Below, piece after piece: positions 1 through 5,855 of a stretch of 6,359 bases of DNA; position 1 is the first letter of the stretch; each line of letters begins with the position of its first letter. Source of the stretch: Serpentinimonas sp. (GTDB taxonomy: Bacteria > Pseudomonadota > Gammaproteobacteria > Burkholderiales > Burkholderiaceae_C); assembly GCA_025458665.1 (NCBI GenBank), contig JALOSG010000155.1, positions 1-6,359 of the forward strand, in the 5' to 3' direction. The notes under the pieces are model-generated. The model saw only the letters and a program-made list of their open reading frames with translations, ran no database searches and was not told where the DNA came from. Position numbers and translations under genes: made by a program.

Positions 1-513
1 TTCGCTCATGAGGTATTCCACGGCGGGAATGGCCTGCTGGTTGGGCGCCGCACCGGTGTAGAACACGTTCTTGCTCAGTTCTTCGCCCTCGTACTGCACG
101 GGGTAGAACAGCAGGTTGTTGAGTTCCTCGAACACCGGCAGCACGGACTTGCGGCTCACCGAAGTCCAGCAGCCGAACACTGCGGCCACCTTGTCCTGGG
201 TGATGAGCTGGCGGGCGCGCTCGGCAAACAGCGGCCAGTTGGAGGCCGGGTCCACCACCACCGCCTCGAGCTTCCTGCCCATGACGCCGCCTTTGGCGTT
301 GATCTCGTCGATGGCCATGAGCACGGTGTCCTTGAGGACGGTCTCGGAAATGGCCATGGTGCCGGACAGGCTGTGCAGTACGCCCACTTTGATGGGGCCG
401 CTTTGCGCCTGTGCAGACAGGCTCAGGCCACCGAGGGAAGTGGCGGCAGCAGCAGCCGAAATGGCCTTGAGCGTGGTACGCCGGTCTTGGCGAATGGGGG
501 TGTGGTCGTTCAC
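1..513 (-). CDS. urtA: Urea ABC transporter substrate-binding protein UrtA (N-terminal 171 codons, partial)
   Basis: Periplasmic binding protein predicted to deliver urea (or a short amide) to the UrtBCDE ABC importer. The frame is open from a GTG at 513 to the left edge. Residues 1-36 look like an export signal with a twin-arginine motif (DRRTTLK, residues 10-16), an Ala-rich hydrophobic stretch and an AQA cleavage site near residue 36. The mature part begins PIKVGVLHSLSGTMA (40-54), continues with IDEINAKGGVMGRKLE, and includes GCWTSVSRKSVLPVFEE and LLFYPVQYEGEE, which I recognise as UrtA-type rather than generic branched-chain amino acid binding protein sequence. UrtA proteins are usually a little over 400 residues, so about 60% lies outside the window. 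GTG 513 is chosen because GGAG (524-521) sits 7 nt upstream; an in-frame ATG at 552 would add 13 residues ahead of the signal peptide and lacks a comparable site. Urt genes usually follow urtA, here off the left edge. Family assignment is strong; the ligand is inferred. Confidence 0.93.
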   Translation of the reverse strand, partial: MNDHTPIRQDRRTTLKAISAAAAATSLGGLSLSAQAQSGPIKVGVLHSLSGTMAISETVLKDTVLMAIDEINAKGGVMGRKLEAVVVDPASNWPLFAERARQLITQDKVAAVFGCWTSVSRKSVLPVFEELNNLLFYPVQYEGEELSKNVFYTGAAPNQQAIPAVEYLMSE

Positions 514-520
514 GGCAGGA

Positions 521-524
521 CTCC
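521..524 (-). promoter_or_regulatory. Ribosome binding site that decides the urtA start
   Basis: GGAG read on the minus strand, 7 nt before the GTG codon at 513-511. It supports the GTG start over the in-frame upstream ATG at 552-550. Confidence 0.6.
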
Positions 525-564
525 AGTAGAAGAAAGTGACAGCAAAAAACATCCGGCTCCAGGC

Positions 565-607
565 GCTTCGCCCGGAAGCACCACCCGGTGGGGCTGGCCT
601 CGCCAGC
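565..607 (-). promoter_or_regulatory. Cluster of three short hairpins in the presumed urtA leader
   Basis: Three adjacent inverted repeats lie 50-95 bp upstream of the urtA start. They are GCTTC-GCCCG-GAAGC at 565-579, CCAC-CCG-GTGG at 581-591 and GCTGGC-CTC-GCCAGC at 593-607, all with perfect arms and written on the plus strand. If the urtA transcript starts upstream of 607 they would form consecutive stem-loops in its 5' leader. No U-run follows, so they do not look like an ordinary intrinsic terminator. I could not match them to a known riboswitch class. Short stems also arise by chance in GC-rich DNA, hence the modest confidence. Confidence 0.35.
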
Positions 608-654
608 ACTGCGGATGGACAGAAGTCATGCTAGGCCGGGGGTGTCAGCCCGTC

Positions 655-674
655 TGTACGCCGCATGGCGTACA
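655..674. promoter_or_regulatory. Perfect 20-bp inverted repeat, candidate operator
   Basis: The arms TGTACGCC (655-662) and GGCGTACA (667-674) are exact reverse complements around a 4-bp GCAT centre. The site is 142 bp upstream of the urtA start and 184 bp upstream of the c-di-GMP gene start. Length and symmetry fit a homodimeric helix-turn-helix regulator; GntR-family sites have comparable geometry, but the regulator cannot be named. It does not match the NtrC consensus. Read as RNA from the urtA strand it would also make an 8-bp stem with a 4-nt loop, so a leader-RNA role is an alternative. Confidence 0.5.
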
Positions 675-762
675 CCACCGCCTCGCCAGTGGGCGGGGGG
701 CAGCAAACGTGGGCAGATAGCCACACACTTGGCCGCGAAATCTCAGACTTCACCGAAAGAAA

Positions 763-792
763 ACTACAGAAACCATTGATTCATCAGATAAT
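763..792 (+). promoter_or_regulatory. Candidate sigma-70 promoter for the GGDEF-EAL gene
   Basis: GATAAT at 787-792 matches the -10 consensus at five of six positions. A weak -35 candidate, ACTACA at 763-768, lies 18 bp upstream and matches at three of six. A second AT-rich hexamer, TATAAA at 810-815, could be an alternative -10 but has no recognisable -35 at suitable spacing. The region is clearly more AT-rich than its surroundings. Start would fall near 799, giving a leader of about 60 nt. Confidence 0.3.
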
Positions 793-793
793 T

Positions 794-809
794 TGTGTGA
801 AATGACACA
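794..809. promoter_or_regulatory. 16-bp palindrome TGTGT-N6-ACACA, candidate operator
   Basis: Perfect 5-bp arms TGTGT (794-798) and ACACA (805-809) flank a 6-bp spacer, immediately downstream of the GATAAT hexamer and just before TATAAA. The half-site form and 6-bp spacing recall CRP/FNR-superfamily sites (TGTGA-N6-TCACA), but the inner bases differ from that consensus. Its position over the predicted transcription start would suit a repressor better than an activator. Confidence 0.35.
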
Positions 810-858
810 TATAAAAGCGATGTAGGGGTTGATCGGCACTACCCATGGACGAAGGACT

Positions 859-3800
859 ATGACCACAGGGTCGGGATTTCTGGACAGGCGGCTGGGCGGA
901 CTGCCCACGCTGGTCGACCGCGGGCTTTACGGCTTCGCGGCGTTTGTGCTGCCCGCCGCCATCGCCATCCTCTCGGCCTGGGCACTGTGGTTCTGGAACG
1001 GGCAGTTCGCCTCGGAAGAGCCCACCCCCGTCTCGTTCTCGGTGTTGCAGCTGGACCCCAACACCTCCCCGGAACTGGCCTGGGAGGCGTTGCAGGCGCA
1101 CCGCAGCGCCCAGCCTCTGACGCTGGAGAGTTGGGATACACGGCTGTCGGAAGAGCCGGTCTGGCTGTGGCTGTCGGTGCCATCCAATGCATCGGCCACC
1201 CAGCAGACGGTGGAGTTCCCATCGCGGCACGCCACGCGCATGCAATGCTGGACAGCCGAGACTGCAGGGCCCGATGCCGGCAGCGCCACGCAACTCGTGC
1301 CTGCGGGTTCGGCCACGCGCACCAGCGCCAGCGGAGCCATGCAGGCCGCCCGTGCAGGTTTCAGCCTGACGCTGCCCCCCACCGTCTTGAGTGCCGTGGG
1401 CGCGGGGCCCACCCACCTCCTGTGCCAGGCGCAGTTCATGGGACCGGCGCGTTTTTCCGCCGCGGTGTGGGAGTCGCCCGATCTGGCGGTGAAGCAACAG
1501 GAGTTTCAACGTTATTCGGGTCTGCTCGACGGCGGCCTCATGGTGTTGGCCGCTTTTGTGCTGATCGCGGGACTGATCAACCGTGAGACCAACTACCTGC
1601 TGTTCGCCTCCTGGCTGGTGGTGAACCTGCGCATGGCGGCGCTGTCAGCCGGTTGGGACCACCAGTGGCTCGGCCAGACCGTGCCCTACGAGGTGCTGGT
1701 GCACCTGCGCCCCATCACGCTGGCGCTGTATTACGTGGTCACTTTTGCCCTGTTCCGCTCCCTGTTCCGCGATGAACTGGAGCGGGTGGGCAACCCGACG
1801 CTGCTGGCGATTGCCAAGTGGACCTGCCCGCCCCTGCTGGTGCTGGCCGTGGCACTGCCCTATGCGCAGTTCCTGCCCATCATCTGGGTGAGTACCGGCC
1901 TGGGCATAGGCATTCTGGTGGTGCTGCTGGCCCAGATCCTCCACAAGACCCGTTCGGCAGTAGCCATGTGGTATGCCGCCTCCATCGGGCTGGCACTCAT
2001 GGCCAGCCTGTACGAGGTGATCGCCGCCTCGCTCGGTCTCAAGGGGCTGATCGGGGCGGTCAACAGCAGCACGGCCGCACTGGCATCCAGTCTGCTCACC
2101 TCGTTGGCCATTGCACAGCAAATGCGCCAGGAACACGAGGAGCGCCTGAGCATGCAGGCCGAACTGAAGCATGCCTACGAAGTCATCCCCATCGGGCTGT
2201 TCACGCTGGACCTTCAGGGCCGCTTCACCAGCGCCAACCCGGCCATGATGGAACTGCTCGGTGTGCGGGCCGATGGCCCGGGTGAGCACCGCTGGCACGA
2301 CCACTTTGGTGCCGAGAACTGGTATGGCCTACTCGACCAGTTGCGCTCGGGGATGCCGGTGGAGTTGGAGATGACCCTGCCGCAGCCCGGCGCAGTTCCC
2401 CACGGGGAAGCTTCAGTGCGGCGCGTCTGGCTCAAGGCCGCGCTGTCGGGAGACAAGATAGAGGGCAGCTTGCAGGACGTGTCTGAAAAGGCACGCGCCA
2501 CCGAGCACTTGCAGTTCCTGGCCAGCCACGACCCACTCACCAAGGTGCTCAACCGGCGGGGTATCGAGGCGGCCCTGCAAGACGGCCTCGACCAACTGGC
2601 CCAGGGTCATGCCCTGGCTCTGGCCTATCTCGATCTGGACCGCTTCAAGCTGATCAACGACCTGTACGGCCACAACGCCGGCGATGTGGTGCTGCAGCAG
2701 GTGTGCAAGCGCGTGCAGCGGCCGCTGTCTGGCAATATGGCGTTGGGGCGCGTGGGGGGGGATGAGTTCTTGCTGGTCATGCGCCAGACCCCGCTGGCCC
2801 AGGCCGAGGCCATCTGCCGCGATATTGTGGCCAGCCTGTCTGCCACGCCTTACCAGGTGGGCGAACGCGCCTTCCAGGTGCGCGGCTCCATAGGCCTGAT
2901 CGAGGTGGGACCGGGCACCAGCGCCAAGGACGCGCTGTCGGCGGCCGACCGCACCTGCCGGGAGGCCAAGTCGGCCAAATCCTCCCAGATTGGTGGGCTG
3001 GTGGTGTACGACCGGCAGTCGCGCCTGTTCGATGAGCACGAGGCCGAGCTGGAGTTGGTGGAGCGCTTGTCCACCAACCAGAGCATCGACGGGATGTTCC
3101 TGGAGATGCAGCCCATCATGTCCTTGCGGGCGCCGTATGCCTCACTGAACTTCGAGGTGTTGTTGCGCATGCACGATGCCGAAGGCAACCGCGTGCCCAC
3201 CGAGCGCCTCATCCACGCCGGCGAGAACGCAGGCCGCATGGGCGTGATTGACCGCTGGGTCATCTCCAGCACCATCGACTGGCTGCACCTGCACGGCCAT
3301 GAGATGGAGCAGAACCAGTTTGTCTGCCTGAACCTGAGCGGCGCTTCGCTGAACGACGAGAAGTTCATGGAAGACGTGTTCGTGATGCTGGCGCGCCACC
3401 CCGAGGTGACGCAGAAGCTGTGCCTGGAAATCACCGAAAGCGTCGCCCTGCACGACCTGGGCAACACCCGCCGCTTCATCGACAAGGTGCGCAGCTTTGG
3501 CGCCAAGGTGGCGCTGGACGATTTCGGGGCTGGCTACACGTCTTTCAGCTACCTGAAGGACCTGCCGGCCGACCTGCTGAAGATAGACGGCAGCTTCATC
3601 GTGAACATGAACCGCCACCCGGCCAACGTGGCCATCGTGGAGGCCATTGTGAGCCTGGCGCAGAACCTGGGCATGAAGACCGTGGCCGAGTGGGCGGAAG
3701 ACGCCGAAACGGTGGAAACGCTGGCAGAAATCGGGGTGGACTTTGTGCAGGGCTTTGTGGTGGCGCGCCCGCAGGTGCCGTCGCGGCTGCTGCAGGCACG

Positions 3801-3978
3801 CTCCTCCGCCGCCTTCATCGAGGACGCTTCCCTCAACGAATACCTGGGCACCTTGCGCCGCGCCGAGGACGACGAGTTCCCCGATGTGGACTTGGTGCTG
3901 GGAGGGCCTGCAGCCCCCGAGGGGCCTCCACAACCCGGTGGCAAGCCGGGCAAGCCCTTCATCAAACTGGTGGCCTGA
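859..3978 (+). CDS. Membrane-bound PAS-GGDEF-EAL protein (diguanylate cyclase/c-di-GMP phosphodiesterase)
   Basis: Predicted bifunctional c-di-GMP enzyme of the inner membrane, 1039 residues. Residues 24-46 form one membrane segment, about 47-215 a periplasmic domain, and about 221-420 roughly seven hydrophobic segments, an arrangement like 7TMR-DISM receptors. A PAS-like domain follows (about 435-550; PIGLFTLDLQGRFTSANPA). The GGDEF domain (about 552-710) has HDPLT (557-561), DLDRFKLIND (592-601) and an intact GGDEF (633-637); the RxxD inhibitory site expected just before it is absent. The EAL domain (about 745-1000) reads EVLLR at 766-770 but keeps N825, E857, D887, D888, K908, E944 and Q964, so phosphodiesterase activity is plausible. 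A Gly/Pro-rich tail of about 60 residues ends the protein. ATG 859 is preferred, though its ribosome site (AAGGA, 852-856) is very close; an in-frame TTG at 829 would add 10 residues. It is divergent from urtA and convergent with the acyltransferase gene. Which activity dominates cannot be told from sequence. Confidence 0.93.
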   Translation: MTTGSGFLDRRLGGLPTLVDRGLYGFAAFVLPAAIAILSAWALWFWNGQFASEEPTPVSFSVLQLDPNTSPELAWEALQAHRSAQPLTLESWDTRLSEEPVWLWLSVPSNASATQQTVEFPSRHATRMQCWTAETAGPDAGSATQLVPAGSATRTSASGAMQAARAGFSLTLPPTVLSAVGAGPTHLLCQAQFMGPARFSAAVWESPDLAVKQQEFQRYSGLLDGGLMVLAAFVLIAGLINRETNYLLFASWLVVNLRMAALSAGWDHQWLGQTVPYEVLVHLRPITLALYYVVTFALFRSLFRDELERVGNPTLLAIAKWTCPPLLVLAVALPYAQFLPIIWVSTGLGIGILVVLLAQILHKTRSAVAMWYAASIGLALMASLYEVIAASLGLKGLIGAVNSSTAALASSLLTSLAIAQQMRQEHEERLSMQAELKHAYEVIPIGLFTLDLQGRFTSANPAMMELLGVRADGPGEHRWHDHFGAENWYGLLDQLRSGMPVELEMTLPQPGAVPHGEASVRRVWLKAALSGDKIEGSLQDVSEKARATEHLQFLASHDPLTKVLNRRGIEAALQDGLDQLAQGHALALAYLDLDRFKLINDLYGHNAGDVVLQQVCKRVQRPLSGNMALGRVGGDEFLLVMRQTPLAQAEAICRDIVASLSATPYQVGERAFQVRGSIGLIEVGPGTSAKDALSAADRTCREAKSAKSSQIGGLVVYDRQSRLFDEHEAELELVERLSTNQSIDGMFLEMQPIMSLRAPYASLNFEVLLRMHDAEGNRVPTERLIHAGENAGRMGVIDRWVISSTIDWLHLHGHEMEQNQFVCLNLSGASLNDEKFMEDVFVMLARHPEVTQKLCLEITESVALHDLGNTRRFIDKVRSFGAKVALDDFGAGYTSFSYLKDLPADLLKIDGSFIVNMNRHPANVAIVEAIVSLAQNLGMKTVAEWAEDAETVETLAEIGVDFVQGFVVARPQVPSRLLQARSSAAFIEDASLNEYLGTLRRAEDDEFPDVDLVLGGPAAPEGPPQPGGKPGKPFIKLVA

Positions 3979-4011
3979 GCCTGCCGCCTCACGGCGCCAG
4001 ACCCCGCGCGG

Positions 4012-4743
4012 TCAGAGGCGCCCCAGCCGCAAATCCGGGTGGTGGGTATGGCACATGTAGTCCAGCAGCGGGTGCTCGGCCTCGTCCCACTGTTTCTGCG
4101 CCGCCTGTACATCGAGGTACATGATGCGATGGGGCAGGTTGAACACATGCTCCAGAGGCACGAAACCCAGCCCGGGAAATACGTCCTTGAACAGCAGGCG
4201 GTCGTACTGGCGGTCTATGGGCGAGCGGGCCGTGATCACCATGTAGCGCACATCGTTCTGCAGGCAGAACAGGTAGTAGGCCTTGAACAGCACGGTCTTG
4301 ACCATCCGGCCTACGCGCTCGTGGGTGATGCCCAGGCGGCTGGCTTCGGCCAGGCCCTTTCCGTCCATCCACGCGGGCAGCCGGATGGACTGCTCCAGCG
4401 CCAGCGGGCGGTGGCTGTTGGTTTGAATGCGCATGGTGCCCAGCGGGGTGCCGTCCAGCTTGGACTCGGCCAGCAACACCGCCACGCCCGGCGCATGGTC
4501 CATGGGCTCGGGCTCGCGCAGGGCGGCGGCGAGTTCGGGCGCCAGATGCCGGGCGTAGGCCTCGTGGCGTATGTCCACCGCCTTGTTCAACGCCGGTGCG
4601 TCGCGTGCAATGCGCACCGTGAACGGCAGGTACTCCTGCGCCATGAGCGAGGGCAGCGGTCCCTCTGGTGGCAACCACTGTCCCGGCACGGGTGTGGTGC
4701 GCAGCCCTGTCGGTGCTGCCTGGCTAGTCCTGTCTGCGTACAT
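4012..4743 (-). CDS. FeeM-like N-acyl amino acid synthase / GNAT-LuxI-fold acyltransferase
   Basis: Probable cytoplasmic acyltransferase of 243 residues that would join a fatty acyl group from acyl-ACP or acyl-CoA to an amino acid or similar amine. After a Pro-rich N-terminal region (1-38), the core begins FTVRIARD (41-48) and IRHEAYARHL (58-67), the position where LuxI/FeeM proteins have their R-x-E-x-[YF] element. GTMRIQTN (102-109) and EASRLGI (133-139) correspond to the G-T-x-R and E-x-S-R strands of this fold. A long helix follows (VGRMVKTVLFKAYYLFC), then VRYMVITARSPI and a LGFVPLEH segment. No signal peptide or membrane segment is seen. ATG 4743 is chosen for its strong GGAGG (4756-4752) with 8-nt spacing; a TTG at 4785 would add 14 unlikely residues. 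The gene follows the response regulator on the same strand after 131 bp. Fold class is fairly secure; substrate and exact reaction are not. Alternatives are an exosortase-associated acyltransferase or an uncharacterised GNAT protein. Confidence 0.72.
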   Translation of the reverse strand: MYADRTSQAAPTGLRTTPVPGQWLPPEGPLPSLMAQEYLPFTVRIARDAPALNKAVDIRHEAYARHLAPELAAALREPEPMDHAPGVAVLLAESKLDGTPLGTMRIQTNSHRPLALEQSIRLPAWMDGKGLAEASRLGITHERVGRMVKTVLFKAYYLFCLQNDVRYMVITARSPIDRQYDRLLFKDVFPGLGFVPLEHVFNLPHRIMYLDVQAAQKQWDEAEHPLLDYMCHTHHPDLRLGRL

Positions 4744-4751
4744 CGTGACCC

Positions 4752-4756
4752 CCTCC
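4752..4756 (-). promoter_or_regulatory. Ribosome binding site that decides the acyltransferase start
   Basis: A perfect GGAGG inside a G-rich run (4758-4749, minus strand), 8 nt upstream of ATG 4743. It falls inside the coding sequence if the longer TTG start at 4785 is used, which argues for the shorter protein. Confidence 0.7.
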
Positions 4757-4768
4757 CCATCGATTGAA

Positions 4769-4794
4769 GAACCCTTGGCTGGCAAGGATGGTTC
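4769..4794 (-). promoter_or_regulatory. Imperfect hairpin in the acyltransferase leader
   Basis: Read on the minus strand, outer arms GAAC and GTTC (4 bp) and inner arms CCTTG and CAAGG (5 bp) enclose a 5-nt CCAGC loop, with a 3-nt bulge on one side. It ends 25 bp upstream of the start codon, close to the ribosome site. It could be an operator for a dimeric regulator, a translational control element, or chance. The rest of the 131-bp gap (4744-4874) shows an isolated CTGACA that resembles a -35 but has no matching -10. Confidence 0.3.
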
Positions 4795-4874
4795 TCACTG
4801 TAGGCAAGCGGGCCGGTCGCTGAAGCCAGAAAAGCGCTAATTCCTGTGTCAGATTTTTTCCTACACGCGAGAGG

Positions 4875-5855
4875 CTAATCGCCCAGAGGCCGCTGCAGGG
4901 CCCGCACCCGGTTCATGGCCATGGCGGCGGCGGCGGTGCGCGTTTCCACACCCAGCTTGGCGTGGATGCGCTCCAGGTGTTTCTTCACCGTGGCCGGGCT
5001 GGCGCCCAGGATGTCGGCAATATCGCGGTTGATCTTGCCCTGAGTCACCCAGTACAGCACCTCGGCCTCGCGGGCGGTCAGGCCAAAGGCCTGCATCAGG
5101 CTTTCCATGGCAGCGTGGTCGGACGTCTCTTCCATCACGATGAGCCAGTCGCCGTCGCTGGATGCGCCCTCCTCGTCCCCAATGCGCCGGTGCAGCCGGA
5201 ACGTGAGGCGGCGTGGCCCGAAGTGCAGCGTCAGGCGCGGCGGCTCGATGAGCTTGCTGGCCACGGGCAGGTGGCGGCGCAGCCACTCCAGCACCTCGGG
5301 CGGTGTCTGCGGTGCTTCGGTCTGGCAGTAGCGGCGCAGCAGGTCGCGCGCCAGCGGGGTCTGCCACATCAGGCGCCCGTCGGAGGCACGCACGGTGATG
5401 GTGGCGTAGCCAAACGCATCGAGCGCGCTGCGCGCCTGCTGGCGCTCCAGCGCGCCGCGCTGTGCCTGCCGCGCGGTGTTCATGTGCACCCCCATGCGGG
5501 CCATGACTTCGGCCACCTTCACCGGCTTGGTCACATAGTCCACACCGCCGGCGGCCAGGGCGGCCACCAGGTGTTCGGTCTCGGTGAGGCCGGTCATGAA
5601 GATGATGGGGATGTGGGCCGTGGTGGCATCGGCCTTCAGGCGGCGGGCCACCTCGAAGCCGTCCCAGCCGGGCATCACGGCGTCGAGCAGCACCACATCG
5701 GGCACGGCCTGGCGGGCGCGCTCCAGGGCGCTGGGGCCGTCCAGCGCCACCAGCACGGTGTAGCCGGCTTCGTCCAGCGCATCGTGCAGCACGGCCACGT
5801 TGTCGGGCACGTCGTCCACGATGAGCACCACCCGGCTGCTATCGTCATTCCACAT
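4875..5855 (-). CDS. Response regulator, REC plus LuxR-type HTH DNA-binding domain
   Basis: Cytoplasmic transcription factor of 326 residues, probably phosphorylated by the neighbouring kinase. The receiver domain (about 8-125) has all key residues: acidic pair D14-D15, phospho-acceptor D58 in LLDAVMPGWDG, T88 in FMTG, and K110 in YVTKPVK. A PAS-like middle section (about 140-250; FGYATITVRASDGRLMWQT) separates it from the output domain, so the protein is much longer than typical NarL/FixJ regulators of about 210 residues. The LuxR-type HTH (about 258-315) reads LTAREAEVLYWVTQGKINRDIADIL, then ATVKKHLERIHAKLGVETR. ATG 5855 is chosen because GGAGG (5865-5861) lies 5 nt upstream; an in-frame ATG at 5867, with AGGA 8 nt upstream, would add 4 residues. 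It overlaps the upstream receiver gene by 11 bp, which indicates translational coupling. Target genes are unknown; the downstream acyltransferase and the divergent urtA promoter region are candidates. Confidence 0.92.
   Translation of the reverse strand: MWNDDSSRVVLIVDDVPDNVAVLHDALDEAGYTVLVALDGPSALERARQAVPDVVLLDAVMPGWDGFEVARRLKADATTAHIPIIFMTGLTETEHLVAALAAGGVDYVTKPVKVAEVMARMGVHMNTARQAQRGALERQQARSALDAFGYATITVRASDGRLMWQTPLARDLLRRYCQTEAPQTPPEVLEWLRRHLPVASKLIEPPRLTLHFGPRRLTFRLHRRIGDEEGASSDGDWLIVMEETSDHAAMESLMQAFGLTAREAEVLYWVTQGKINRDIADILGASPATVKKHLERIHAKLGVETRTAAAAMAMNRVRALQRPLGD

Larger units (their letters stand above)
514..858. other. Divergent intergenic region between urtA and the GGDEF-EAL gene
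   Basis: This 345-bp stretch holds no convincing gene; short open frames in it have no recognisable protein sequence. The half nearer urtA (about 540-700) is GC-rich and dense in short inverted repeats. The half nearer the c-di-GMP gene (about 740-822) is AT-rich, as expected for a promoter. Both genes point outward, so promoters for both should lie here. I found no convincing sigma-54 element (TGGCAC-N5-TTGC) on the urtA strand and no strong sigma-70 pair for urtA. Individual sites are listed separately. Confidence 0.8.

Noticed and set aside
373..779. Short plus-strand open frames across the urtA start and intergenic region
   Set aside because: Arg/Pro/Gly-rich translations with no recognisable motifs; one overlaps the urtA coding region and the others cover the palindromes.
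514..780. A sigma-54/NtrC promoter for urtA
   Set aside because: Expected from nitrogen regulation in related operons, but no TGGCAC-N5-TTGC element with correct spacing and no NtrC consensus could be found on the minus strand.
802..825. A seven-codon frame (MTHIKAM) in the leader of the GGDEF-EAL gene
   Set aside because: No ribosome site, no run of regulatory codons and overlap with the 16-bp palindrome; most likely chance.
3142..3933. A 263-codon minus-strand open frame inside the EAL region
   Set aside because: It has no recognisable domain and lies antisense to a well-conserved EAL domain; it is a byproduct of high GC content.
3979..4011. A bidirectional terminator in the 33-bp convergent gap
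   Set aside because: Only a 4-bp stem (GCCG at 3983-3986 with CGGC at 3992-3995) and no T-run on either strand, so an intrinsic terminator is not supported.
4850..4862. The T-run near 4854-4859 as a terminator
   Set aside because: The T-run is on the plus strand, where no gene ends nearby; on the transcribed minus strand it reads as A-rich and no stable stem precedes it.
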